Below are positions 12,701 through 20,345 of a stretch of 64,000 nt of DNA, piece after piece. This DNA is from Euglena gracilis (Eukaryota > Euglenida > Euglenophyceae > Euglenales): positions 60,943,858 through 61,007,857 of the forward strand of contig CP154954.1 of assembly GCA_039621445.1 (NCBI GenBank), given 5' to 3'. The notes beneath the pieces are model-generated. The model made no database searches. It was not told the origin of the DNA and saw only the letters and a program-made list of their open reading frames with translations. Both the position numbers and the translations under genes were made by a program. Each line of letters opens with the position of its first letter. Position 1 is the first letter of the stretch.

Positions 12701-15700
12701 AGAGTCCCGAAACGGCCTCGCATGGGCACGGTGCCGGCTGAGAGTGCGGCCAGAGCTGCCAACGCGGAGAGATGGGGGCGGGGGCTTACGGGTTGGCTTT
12801 CAAAAGGAGTCCGCATGGAGGAACCCGCCTTGGCTTGCCCCGCGCTGAGGAGGGTCGCGTGCTCCTGCGGCAAGCTATGTGTGGCAGAGGTGTAGCTTTT
12901 CAGTCCCAGGAGGCGCCTTTGATGAGGGTCTTTTACTTCGTGCCGAAAATAATCTGGATCCAAATTTGATCCCCCAACAGTAGTCAGCTCCTGAGCCGGG
13001 TGGGGGGGGGGGGGCTGAGGGTGGGCGAGCGAGTGGGTGCTCGCCCTCGTCTTTAAGGAACCTCTGATCGGGCGGGAAAGGAACTGCAGGTGGTTCAAAA
13101 TCGATTGGCGCCGATTCACTCCCTTGCAGCAAGCAAGCAAACAAGCAAGCAAGCCATTGGCAACCATACCCAGGGCGCCAGACAGGTCCACGTGGCCTGG
13201 TCTGGCGCGATTCTGTGGATCAGCCCCGACTCCCCCCACCTCCCCCAGGTGTGGTCGCTGGACGTCGTGCTCATGAACGGCGGAGACAACCAGGGTTGAA
13301 CGGACCCCCGGAAGCGTCACCCACGCAGCCTGACAACCTGCCATCCCAGAGGGCATGTCAGAGAGCTGCCCAGGAAACGGTCAGGGTCCCCGGGGCTGGC
13401 CATTGGCAAGTCATCAGGGTCCCCCAACCCCTGCCGACCAGTGTCGGTGTCAGCATTCAATCACTTAGTCGCTGGCCGAACCCCCCCCCCCCCGGGGGGT
13501 GACGGCTGGTTTTTGGCCGGGACCCCCTTTCTTGGGGGAGGCGGGAGAGGCGATAAAAACCACTAAATTGACCCGGCGTCGGGTCGGTGAAATTTGTATT
13601 GGTCAGAGGTGACAGCCCCCCCCCCCCCAGCAGCCGGGCTGGCCCAACCAGCCCTGGGGCCAACAAGCTGCGCCCGAAGGCCAACTCCCCATCGGACCAC
13701 TTCATCTTCAAGCGCAGCGAGGTGCTCCTCGGCCAGCGCCTGCGGTCCGCCCGCTACGTGCTGAGCGCGCTGCGGGACCAGGGCAACCCCTCCATGCTGC
13801 CCTTCGCCCGGGGGGTGGGCTCGCGCCGCCGGTGGCTGCAGCCATGCTGAGGGGGGGGGGGTCCCAGGCAGGCGTTTTTTAAAAACAAAAGTTTTCAAAA
13901 TTTTTAGAGGTTTTTTCAGACAGGCTTTTAAAGTTTGTTTTAAGGGTCTTATGGGCATGTTGAGAATTGTTGAATTTTCAAGGCGTCCATTTTCCAAGGG
14001 CGGTCAAAGAGCCATCCGGGCATCAGACAATGTCGGTCCAGGTTGAAAATCAAAAGGTTCAAGAACGCATTTTTTGAGTTTTAATGTTTCAGCGATGCCA
14101 GAAGTCATTTTTTTCCTGGAGTTGACTGGTTTTTTCGGAGATTTTGCGACTGTTTTTTCTTTCTTCGGTCGGCCGTGGGGTGGGGGGTCTCAATTTGGGG
14201 GGTTTTATTTTGAGGGGGTTTAAGTTACTTGGCCCTTCGGGAGATCCCAGTAATTTACAAAGGGTCCGAGGAACAGGCCCGAAATTGCCTGTGTTTTCAC
14301 TCTCCCCGCGGGAGAGATGACTCCGACAAATGGGTTGAATGGAACACCTGCTCGAGGTGGGGGGTAAAACCTCCTCTAGCAGTGGAGCTTCGGTAATTCG
14401 TCGGGGATAGGGTTAGAGTTGTTAGGCCGAGGGTTGGGAGTGCCATAGGTCAGTCTGAAGGCCTGTGCGGAAAATTTTTGCAAGGGTTTGGGCCGGTTTT
14501 GGTGGGTTTTGTGTCGGTGTGTGAGCGGTTCGACCCCTGGGTGTGGGTGAGTTTCAAAAAAATTGAGTGGGTTCAGCCTGGGAACAAGTGCCCATCCCCC
14601 TGGGTTCACTAAGTGGAGTCCATGTTCCAGAGCCGTGGGAGGCGTGGCAGCAGCGGCTGGCCATGGCTCCCACCAACCATTGAAACGAGCAAAAAGGATG
14701 ATGGTCATATCTACAAGCATGAGGTCAGGCCGTCAGGTGCCGGTTTTTCACGCAAATGTGCGCACATCGTGCAGTTGCAAGTCCCATGTGTTTTGGGAAC
14801 CTAGCGGTCGCATGAATGATGAATGATGGACGAATGTCCAGTGTTTGCAATGAATTTGCTTTCAGTTACGTACATAGTTGGCTGGATTCTCAAAAAGAAA
14901 TGCGACTTAGCTCCGAGATCCATCCTCAGCTAATCCTGATGAACACAAAGCTGATGTTCTAGTAACTCATCCCATAACTGGCACTTTTTCCTGGCGGGCC
15001 TTCCGCGCGCCAGAGAAATTCTTAAGCGTGCATGTCCCCCCTTAGCTGTCATTTTTCGGTGATTAATCGGGGGGGTCATGTTAGCCACGCCCCCTCCGGG
15101 CGGTGTCTGGCGTCCCCTCAGCAACAGCTGGGGCACAGGTGGGAGAGAACCGCCCGCGGAGCCCTCCCCCGGCCCCACAGTGGAGACGTTCGACAAGCCG
15201 GTGAAGGCGCAGTTCGGCATGGCCCAGCTCGTCAAGAGCCAGTTGGTGGACGCCGGCCGCCGGTGGCGTGGGTCCTCCCCACCTTCCCTGGGGCTTCCAA
15301 AAGTCTGTTGGCCCGAAAACACAAAACAAACAGGCCGTTGAGATCATTGTTTTGACAGTGATCTTGCCAATGTTGTCTGTATCATTGTGAAGGTCGTGCG
15401 AAACCCGAATCCATCAGCAAAAGTTGCACCAAATATGCCAGGCTGCTGTTTCCATGGTTTTGTTGTTTCTTCCATGGTGGTTGTGTCAGATCAGTTTTCC
15501 AAATTCCTCTCACCCAAATAAAACCGAACAAAAAAAACACGTCAGGAAAGTATGGGCATTCGAAATGGATCCCATTGGTCATTTACTTTGCTTTTCCCGT
15601 GTGCTCGAAATAGGAGCTTCACAAAAAAAAAATGTGCTATCCAGTCTCCCTGTCTCCTTGTTTGCCTAGGTTGTTTGTTGAAACATTATTTTGCTGCAGA

Positions 15701-16522
15701 AGTTATGAAAGAATCTTTGAATCTTTCGGCAAAAAGACCAGTGTGGATTGTTCCGCACCGACGGGGTAGCTCATAACCGTCAAAGTTCATTGCTAACTTG
15801 GTTGGACCTTGATGATAAATATGTCCGTCAATAAGCAAACAAAATGTGACGTTCATTTCGTCACAAAACATAACGCATAATATTTCCAATGCACACATGT
15901 ACAAAAAAAAGAAGATTCAGATGCACAATGAATAAAAAATGAATGATAAATTCAGTGCAAGTGCTCCCACCTCTCCTCTTACACCCCCGCGCCTCGTCCC
16001 CGTGCTCTACTGCAAGCCACACCAATGCGTGGGCCGGTACAAGTGGACGGTCCTCATCACGGACAAGGGGGTCCAGCGCATCGCCGGGCTGCCACCCCCG
16101 CCGTACGTGCCGGTGGTGACGGACCGCGTCACGCGGGACGTGGCGGCCCTTCTGTGCGCCAGCGTCAAGGTATGCATGGGCGGTGTTCCGGTGTGGGAGG
16201 CGCTGTGCAAAAGGGCGTGACCCAAGCACGATTTTTGCTCTTTGAAAAATGAATTGAATTCCCCCCCCTGTGTCCAACGACCCCCCTATGTCCAACGACC
16301 CCCCCCCAGTCAGAGGACAGAGGTTACCAGTCATTGGACATAGGGGGGGGTAAATTAAATTTCAACACCCGCACCACTGTGCGCGCTGCGTCGAAGTCAG
16401 CATCCGGGGTCTCTTTCCCCTCCCTGCCAGAACCGGGGGGTTGTTTCTCCAAAGACGATACCTTGTAACCAACCTCATGGCGATTGGAGGAGCGACCCTT
16501 GCCACTGCGATTCATAACACGG

Positions 16523-16555
<33 letters not shown>

Positions 16556-19371
16556 TGTATGTATGTATGTATGTATGTATGTATGTATGTATGTATGTTT
16601 GTATGTATGTATGTATGTTTGTATGTATGTATGTATGTATGTATGTATGTATGTATGTATGTATGTATGTATGTATGTATGTATGTATGTTTGTATGTAT
16701 GTATGTATGTTTGTATGTATGTATGTATGTATGTATGTATGTATGTATGTATGTATGTATGTATGTATGTATGTATGTATGTATGTATGTATGTATGTAT
16801 GTATGTATGTATGTATGTATGTATGTATATAATTGGATCGTGGGTTATCCACAGGCAAAGGTTCGTCAATTTAGAATCATTTGTATGAGCATATTTGGTT
16901 GGGAGTTGTTATTTTGTATGAGCCTTGTCTCTTTTTTCCATTCTCCCTGAATCGCTTGTTAAATGGAACGCGACCCATTTTTTATCATTAATGCATTTTT
17001 TGGATGAAGCTATTTGCAACAAAAAAAATCGTGAGAAAGATTCTGGACGAATTTCGTCCAAAATTTTCCCGCCATTTTAAGAATCTGTCCACGAATTTCC
17101 CATCAATTTTCATAAAAATCTAGTGGACGGCCAAAAAGAAAATATTGGCGCTTTGCGCCGGTGCTCAAATGTGTCTTTATCTCAAACTACCTGTTAGAAG
17201 GTGCCGGGTTGGAAGGTTTTGATCATCCCAAATGAAATAATGTGCTTTTTTCTTACTTTACATTACAATTTGGGTGTTGGATTGGACAAATTTTTGAATT
17301 TTGGATTTGGGAAAACCCCGGGATGTGATGCAAATTCTATGGCCTTCCCTGAAAGATCTGTTCACGACATTTTATTTTGTCCAGAATTTTTCTCGGCCGT
17401 TTTGAGCGTGCGTGTAGATTTTTTTTTCCTGGCATTTCAAGGATTCGTAAAAAAAAATTAAGGCAGAATTTTCCCGTCATTTATGGTTGTCAGATTCCCT
17501 CCCCGAGAAAAGAAAATTCGGTAAAAAAGAAGGGAACGGTGTTTTTTTTTACCCCACCCATACATTAGCAGGTCCGTATCATTTTTTTCTGGTGCTCAAA
17601 GGGAGGGCACGAACATAGCTACACATTTCTGTGGACATGCATGCAGTCATGCACACACAAACATACGTTCATACATTCAGATGAAAGACATATGTTTTTT
17701 TGGGCGGCCGCAGGTTTTGGACCATTGATTCATTTATCAATTGTGTGAATTGGGGGGGGGGGCGGGGGGTTACCGTAGGAGGAGGTTCGATCTCGAACGT
17801 TCGATCTCGAACCTCCTCGAACATTTTTAAGCCCCCCCCCTTCAAGGGGGGGGGGGGCTTAAAAACTTTCGAGGACCCTCCTCGAACCACCTCGAACGAC
17901 GTTCGAGGAGGGTATCGAATCTCCTCTCCTCGAACGACGTTCGAGGAGGGTCTCGAACCTCCTCGAACGACGTTCGAGGAGGGTCTCGAACCTCCTCGAA
18001 CGTCGTTCGAGGACATTCGAGGAGGGTCTCGAACCTCCTCGAATGACCTCGAACGACATTCGAGGAGGGACCTCGAACCTCCTCGAACGACCTCGAACGA
18101 CATTCGAGGAGGGATCTCGAACCTCCTCGAACGACATCTCGACCCTCCTCCTGCGTATATGCATCCAGCTTTCAACAGCAACATCGTCCACAAACTGCGA
18201 AAGAGGTGGAGAGGTTTTCACTCTCGAGATGTGATCGGGTTGGTAGTTTGAATTTTTCAAAATCCCCTCTTCTCCTCGCCAGAGGGGAGGCGTGCGCAGG
18301 AGCACGACAGAGAGAGAGAGAGAGAGGCGAGGCGTATAAGGTAGTTTGAATTTTTCAAAATCACCCCCCCCCTCCTCCTCCCCCCAGTGGAAGATATTGG
18401 GAACCATCAAAAGTATGTGTGTTTTTGTACTTGTTCAGAAAAACCTGCTTTGGCTGGTAAGCGCCATTTTCATTGTTGTTGGTCGACATGTGCGGCCGTG
18501 ACGGAAAATGTTACAAATGTAAAAGGCCATATTTTGGAAATGTGCGGTCAGTGGAATGGCAAGTGGTGATGAGTATTATATGGGAAGTATATGGCTTTGT
18601 TATTAAATTTAAGGTAACTAATCTTTTCAGCTATAAAAAAAAATTCCTGACGCTATTTGAAGGAGTAGGGTTAGGGTAGGGATTTTTGTTTCCAAAGTTT
18701 TCGAAAGCCGAATATTTTTATTTTTAAAATATATTGCATGACATTATTTGAAGGAATAGGGTTAGGGTTATGATTCCGTTTGGAAGGTTTAATTCATGAC
18801 GTTATTTGAAGGAGTAGGGTTAGGGTAAGGATTCCGTTTTAAAGTGTAAACCTGTCCCGCTCATCGTCGTTAGATTGATCTATACAGGGTACACAGCGAA
18901 CCCAAAGAGCCGCCCAACTAGGGTTAAAAACATGGGGGGACCCGAGCGAGGCGCCAAAGGCGCCGAGCGAGGGTCCCCCCATGTGTCTCTTTGGGCTTTT
19001 TTTCAGCAAAAAAAAATGCCTTAAACTTTGGTGGTTTGGCTTACACGTGGAGCTTTACGGGAGAGGCCTCCCAAGAAATGCCAACTTGATTAATAATCCC
19101 CCCCCCCATTTCCGACTCCGTGGGGGGGAAATTTTCAGACATTTATTGTAAATGCATTTCACACACAACAGAGGGGAGGATAGGCTCAAACTGAATACCA
19201 AAATCAAAATCTTGCTTTCCACAGGTGGAGGCGGAGGTGCCGCGCATCGAAGAGGGCCCCGGCAAGCGCCAGAAGACTGCCCCCCAGCGGCTCAAGGACG
19301 CGACCGCCCCACCAACGGAGAAGGAGGAGGAGGGCGGCCCGGCCAAGCGAAGGACCTCATCGCGCAAATGA
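663..19371 (+). CDS. PA2G4: EBP1/PA2G4 homologue (proliferation-associated 2G4), spliced gene with 13 inferred exons
   Basis: Conserved blocks of the PA2G4/EBP1 family appear in order and on one strand: EKYKLAASIANEVLRTV, KGDELM-type and GIAFPTCVNANN blocks, VRVELGVHIDGYISSAAHT, DVLAATYTAAAAALRLMKPG, NHDITEMF, SYGVSPAQGVLS, VWSLDVVL, TFDKPVKAQFGMAQLVKSQL, YKWTVLITDKGVQRI, and a Lys/Arg-rich tail ending KRRTSSRK. EBP1 has the pita-bread fold of M24 aminopeptidases but no peptidase activity; it works in ribosome binding, translation and growth control. Two aspartates that bind metal in active methionine aminopeptidases are Glu and Ser here (RVE and ISSA), as expected for an inactive homologue. 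Exons total roughly 1.2 kb of an 18.7-kb gene; the longest intron is 8.46 kb. Junctions 2/3, 4/5, 8/9 and 12/13 close cleanly with GT-AG; several others are uncertain (see exon entries). Confidence 0.88.
913..1013 (+). CDS. PA2G4: EBP1 exon 2
   Basis: Encodes the conserved TEVAEKYKLAASIANEV block and ends at GATG followed by gtgtga (phase 1), which joins exon 3 perfectly. The acceptor is either AG at 911-912, after a C run, or AG at 917-918. Both keep frame with exon 1 but add about 10 residues that family members lack. Confidence 0.75.
1307..1465. repeat. Small element with TTAAGTGCAC inverted ends, copy 1 (EBP1 intron 2)
   Basis: Starts TTAAGTGCAC and ends GTGCACTTGA, nearly perfect inverted ends. 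The interior (TGTCACACCCTGAG, CCGAAAGTAAGT, AATAAGTG) is shared with the copy at 4,455-4,617. It looks like a short non-autonomous transposon; no clear target duplication was seen. Confidence 0.55.
1540..2215. repeat. T-rich intronic repeat (GCGCATTTTT motif) with a 264-bp tandem duplication
   Basis: Dozens of GCGCATTTTT and GCACATTTTTT motifs fill this part of EBP1 intron 2. A segment containing AAACGTACATTTTCCTC occurs at about 1,771 and again at 2,035, a period of 264 bases with near identity. Apparent ORFs here are Phe/Lys-rich artefacts of the composition. Confidence 0.7.
2267..2476 (+). CDS. PA2G4: EBP1 exon 3
   Basis: Starts after a clear TTGCAG acceptor and encodes CVEGASALELCKQGDELM through GIAFPTCVNANNIACHFHP and DDVRLKRG. 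This is the longest conserved exon. The donor GT at 2477 leaves phase 1. Confidence 0.88.
2512..2652 (+). repeat. GT-rich microsatellite (TGTGTG / GTGGGTGT)
   Basis: Runs of TGTG grade into GTGGGTGT and GGGTGGGT units inside EBP1 intron 3, just after the exon 3 donor. Confidence 0.8.
2761..2909 (+). CDS. PA2G4: EBP1 exon 4
   Basis: Encodes GDDVVRVELGVHIDGYISS and AAHTLIVGFGEDTVPEIE; donor GAG|gtctgt is in phase 0. The AG at 2759-2760 keeps frame with exon 3 but adds about 12 unconserved residues. Homology itself begins near 2,800, where no AG is present. Confidence 0.85.
3450..3542 (+). CDS. PA2G4: EBP1 exon 5
   Basis: Acceptor GGCGCAG at 3449 joins exon 4 in phase 0. It encodes DQIHIDVLAATYTAAAAA then LRLMKPGGQ, matching the helix ending in LRLVKPG of animal EBP1. 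Homology stops at about 3,530; the first in-frame GT donor is at 3,543. Confidence 0.87.
3838..3902 (+). CDS. PA2G4: EBP1 exon 6
   Basis: Encodes GCNHDITEMF, matching the VTEAW region of the family. AG at 3836-3837 keeps frame with exon 5 but adds about 10 residues. The better-looking AG at 3868-3869, after a pyrimidine tract, does not keep frame. The GT at 3903 joins exon 7 in frame. Confidence 0.7.
4343..4410 (+). CDS. PA2G4: EBP1 exon 7
   Basis: Starts after GTCGTCAG and encodes HSYGVSPAQGVLS, matching the AHSFNCTPIEGMLS block. Conservation ends at about 4,380, at a run of C. The first donor that fits exon 8 is ATCG|gtatgg at 4,411, which adds about 10 unconserved residues. Confidence 0.75.
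4455..4617. repeat. Small element with TTAAGTGCAC-type ends, copy 2 (EBP1 intron 7)
   Basis: Shares ATAAGTGCCACACCCCTGAG, AAAGTGCGCACCCCC and the terminal GTGCACTTAA with the element at 1,307-1,465. It contains an internal partial duplication (AATAAGTGCCACACCCCTGA occurs twice). Confidence 0.55.
4629..4786 (+). CDS. PA2G4: EBP1 exon 8
   Basis: Encodes HRMKRWDEAGQQIILG through CQETVIFRPGQ, matching the SHQLKQH..GEKTIIQNP block. Homology starts near 4,682; AG at 4627-4628 keeps frame with exon 7. The donor CAG|gtgtcc at 4,787 (phase 0) opens the 8.46-kb intron and joins exon 9 perfectly. Confidence 0.85.
5258..5340 (+). repeat. Dispersed repeat with GGAC-AAATTTC-GTCC palindrome
   Basis: Contains TTAAAATGGCGGGGAAAAT followed by TGGACAAAATTTCGTCCAG. 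An inverted relative lies at 17,036-17,110, also in an EBP1 intron. Confidence 0.5.
5451..5560 (+). repeat. Flanking direct repeat, left copy (about 105 bp)
   Basis: From CCTGCAGGTGGCAAGG to CACCAGGATCTAAAG, nearly identical and in the same orientation at 12,008-12,111. The copies differ mainly in the length of a G run. They sit immediately outside the inverted-repeat element. Confidence 0.75.
5569..5930 (+). repeat. Left inverted arm: modular CCGCGG / GGTTGG array
   Basis: Modules alternate between GC palindromes built from GGCCGCGGCC and spacers bounded by TGGTTGGAA or TTCCAACCA. About five modules of 60-80 bp are visible. The arm is the inverted counterpart of 11,640-12,002, although spacers differ. 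Confidence 0.75.
5952..6032 (+). tRNA. tRNA-like sequence (degenerate; identity not assignable)
   Basis: A perfect 7-bp acceptor pair (GAGCAAC with GTTGCTC) closes an 80-nt sequence. A perfect 5-bp T-stem GTGGG/CCCAC encloses TTCGAAT. A D-arm-like ACCCAAGTGGTCAAAG is present, but the D and anticodon stems do not pair well and no anticodon can be assigned. It is probably a tRNA pseudogene or tRNA-derived element. Confidence 0.4.
6083..6163 (-). tRNA. tRNA-like sequence, opposite strand (degenerate)
   Basis: Read on the minus strand, GAGTGGT pairs with ACCGCTC (one G-T pair) to close 81 nt. The T-arm is GTAGG-TTCGAGT-CCTGC. The D-arm region ACCTCAGTGGTTAAAG matches the plus-strand neighbour, 50 bp away. 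A CTGGA/TCCAG stem exists, but its loop is about 12 nt rather than 7. Confidence 0.4.
6509..11262. repeat. 89-bp satellite array, about 53 copies
   Basis: Each unit reads GGGTGCAAGTCGACCTAACC, then a TATCCC TTTCATTAACAAAA segment, then two TATCTGCCAACACG/TATCTGCCAACCCC half-motifs. The period is 88-90 bases, varying with C and T runs before TTCGGG. Most copies are nearly identical. A few near 8,760-8,830, 9,950-10,040, 10,490-10,560 and the right end are diverged. ORFs within it are repeats of the unit, not genes. Confidence 0.95.
11418..11610 (+). repeat. G-rich GGGTGTGG low-complexity block
   Basis: Almost pure GGGTGTGGGG and GGGGTGTGTGG repeats between the satellite and the right arm. The Pro/His ORF on the other strand is a compositional artefact. 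The strand is well suited to G-quadruplex formation. Confidence 0.8.
11640..12002 (-). repeat. Right inverted arm: modular CCGCGG / CCAACC array
   Basis: Inverted relative of the left arm at 5,569-5,930, with CCGCGGCCGGCCGCGG-type cores and TTCCAACCA/TGGTTGGAA borders. It ends in CTCGATCCAACCTCCCACAG, the mirror of the left end. Confidence 0.75.
12008..12111 (+). repeat. Flanking direct repeat, right copy
   Basis: Same orientation and near-identical to 5,451-5,560, from CCTGCAGGTGGCAAGG to AGGATCTAAAG. Confidence 0.75.
12112..13248. other. Remainder of EBP1 intron 8
   Basis: Nothing recognisable as a gene. There is a short AAGCAAGC microsatellite near 13,129-13,152, several G/C runs, and the pyrimidine tract and acceptor of exon 9. 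Confidence 0.6.
13249..13294 (+). CDS. PA2G4: EBP1 exon 9
   Basis: Follows a TCCCCCAG acceptor and encodes VWSLDVVLMNGGDNQ, matching the VYAVDVLVSSGEG block. It joins exon 8 in phase 0 across 8.46 kb, so no further exon is needed in between. Confidence 0.87.
13609..13814 (+). CDS. PA2G4: EBP1 exon 10
   Basis: Encodes NKLRPKANSPSDHFIFKR through LSALRDQGNPSMLPFAR, matching the family block from the Lys-rich loop to MPFTLRAF. Conservation begins near 13,655; AG at 13607-13608 keeps frame with exon 9, while the strong CCCCCCAG at 13,630 does not. The donor lies in a run of G at 13,811-13,815, so a homopolymer length error could shift phase. Confidence 0.8.
13815..15161. other. EBP1 intron 10
   Basis: AT-rich sequence with T runs and no coding signature. 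ORFs on either strand are short and show no family resemblance. Confidence 0.6.
15162..15262 (+). CDS. PA2G4: EBP1 exon 11
   Basis: Encodes TFDKPVKAQFGMAQLVKSQL, matching [20 protein letters not shown]. The strong acceptor CCCCACAG at 15,180 is out of frame with the exon 10 donor as read; AG at 15160-15161 is in frame. Donor GT at 15,263 joins exon 12 in phase 2. Confidence 0.82.
15962..16169 (+). CDS. PA2G4: EBP1 exon 12
   Basis: Encodes VPVLYCKPHQCVGRYKWTVL and the VTRDVAALLCASVK end of the fold, matching [20 protein letters not shown]. AG at 15960-15961 keeps frame but adds a Pro/Thr-rich stretch where homology would start near 15,990. The donor AAG|gtatgc at 16,170 is strong. Confidence 0.87.
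16525..16829 (+). repeat. (TATG)n microsatellite, about 300 bp
   Basis: About 75 tetranucleotide units with four TTTG interruptions in total, in two similarly spaced pairs. The Met-Tyr-Val-Cys and Ile-His-Thr-Tyr ORFs on both strands are artefacts. Confidence 0.97.
17036..17110 (-). repeat. Inverted relative of the 5,258-5,340 repeat
   Basis: Contains TCTGGACGAATTTCGTCCA and TTTTCCCGCCATTTTAAG, the reverse complement of the earlier copy's core. Confidence 0.5.
17788..18146. repeat. Tandem array of TCGAACCTCC / TTCGAGGAGG units
   Basis: About nine units of 30-40 bp, each combining CTCGAACCTCCTCGAACGA and its near-complement TTCGAGGAGGG, so every unit is itself a partial palindrome around GACGTTCGAGG or GACATTCGAGG. 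Confidence 0.85.
17824..17865. repeat. Perfect poly-C/poly-G hairpin
   Basis: TTTTTAAG plus nine C, a TTCAA loop, then twelve G plus CTTAAAAA. The two arms pair throughout apart from the extra G residues. Confidence 0.85.
18241..18363 (+). repeat. Direct repeat pair flanking a (GA)n tract
   Basis: GGTAGTTTGAATTTTTCAAA occurs at about 18,241 and 18,341, each followed by ATC and a C-rich stretch. An (AG)n run of about 20 bases lies between. Confidence 0.75.
18650..18845 (+). repeat. Three diverged repeats containing TAGGGTTAGGGT
   Basis: GACNNTATTTGAAGGANTAGG followed by GTTAGGGT occurs three times (near 18,650, 18,740 and 18,798). The last two are followed by GATTCCGTTT. The motif resembles degenerate telomeric repeat. 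Confidence 0.7.
18901..18995. repeat. Nested inverted repeat (cruciform-like)
   Basis: The outer arms CCCAAAGAG and CTCTTTGGG enclose inner arms ACATGGGGGGACCC and GGGTCCCCCCATGT. These surround a GAGCGAGGCGCC AAA GGCGCCGAGCGAG centre with a GGCGCC palindrome pair. Confidence 0.8.
19225..19371 (+). CDS. PA2G4: EBP1 exon 13, C-terminus and stop
   Basis: Follows TTTCCACAG and joins exon 12 in phase 0. It encodes 48 residues (VEAEVPRIEEGPGKRQK through KRRTSSRK) and a TGA at 19,369. The tail is rich in Lys, Arg and Glu, like the RNA-binding and nucleolar-targeting tail of animal EBP1. Confidence 0.88.
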   Translation: MEAEVPRIEEGPGKRQKTAPQRLKDATAPPTEKEEEGGPAKRRTSSRK

Positions 19372-19924
19372 GCGCGACCGCTACCTTTTGTCTCTCCAAA
19401 CAGCCGATGTCTGAAAGCCCTCGTTCCAGTCCGGTTTTGTTCCGAAAACTTCCCAGAAGAATACGAAAAATTGTTTGTTTTTGCTTTTGGAAAACGATAC
19501 CTCCAAGCGACGTCTTTAAGGAAATATTTTTTTCCACACTGCCAAAAAAACATTGAACTCAATCTGGAAACCATTGTTTGGGACAGGAAGGGCTGCTTTG
19601 CTGTTTTGGTTGTGGTTCTTGCAAAACACCTCATGCCCTGCATTTCTCACACGCCGTGCGGGCGTTTTCTTTGCTGCCGCGTCTGGTTGAGCTTTGCCGC
19701 TGAGTGCCAGACGGCCGCAAACCACACAAACTGATTTTTCCGAAAATTTTTTGGGACTCACCATCATCAAAAAAGGGATTTTTGACCAAATTTGCCAAAA
19801 AAAAGCCGATTTGGGGCGGTGTCGGGGTCATTTTCATTAACAATTCCTTGAGTTATAAACCGGCCAGCTATAGCCCCCCCCTTCGTCTGTCAAACAAAAA
19901 CCGGACCCCTGTAAGCCCCGGGGG
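19372..19924. other. Region downstream of EBP1
   Basis: EBP1 3' UTR is expected here, but no AATAAA signal stands out. No other gene is recognised before the DIRS terminus at 19,925. Confidence 0.5.
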
Positions 19925-20345
19925 GGTTTTCGGACTCCCACGACAGAGGAAGGGGGAGGAAGGGACCAAGAGGGCGGAGCACAAGAAGATGGTAAGGTCC
20001 TGCTTTCCTTGCCGGCTGTTCTGCTCTGGTGTGTTTGTGTGTGCGTGGGGGTACTTCTTACTGCGCCTTTGTTGCCGGAGTTGGCGATGTTGAGGCCTCC
20101 TCCGACACCTTGGCGAAGCTGAATCGTCGTGGCCCCGCCCCCCCCTTTCACATGGTTGCTTGGTCTGGGGTCCCCTTTCTGGCTGGGATGTCTCTCCTTT
20201 TCTGCTGATTTTTTGCGTGGGGGGTTGGGCTCACCATCTTCTTGTGCTCCGCCCTCTTGGTCCCTTCCTCCCCCTTCCTCTGTCGTGGGAGTCCGAGACC
20301 ATTCGGGCTCCGCACTGCGAGATGGTGAGGTAATGTGCACCCCCC
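19925..20345 (-). repeat. 3' terminal region of family-1 DIRS element
   Basis: Contains an internal inverted repeat of about 60 bp: GGACTCCCACGACAGAGGAA at 19,925 against TTCCTCTGTCGTGGGAGTCC near 20,293. Another copy of the whole block lies at 47,727-48,240. Confidence 0.75.

Larger units (their letters stand above)
16170..19224. other. EBP1 intron 12, repeat-rich
   Basis: A 3.05-kb intron holding the TATG microsatellite, the TTCGAGGAGG array, direct repeats and hairpins listed separately. No coding region is recognised in it. Confidence 0.7.

Noticed and set aside
16525-16829. Long ORFs of repeating Met-Tyr-Val-Cys and Ile-His-Thr-Tyr on both strands
   Set aside because: They are translations of the (TATG)n microsatellite; every frame is open because the repeat lacks stops.
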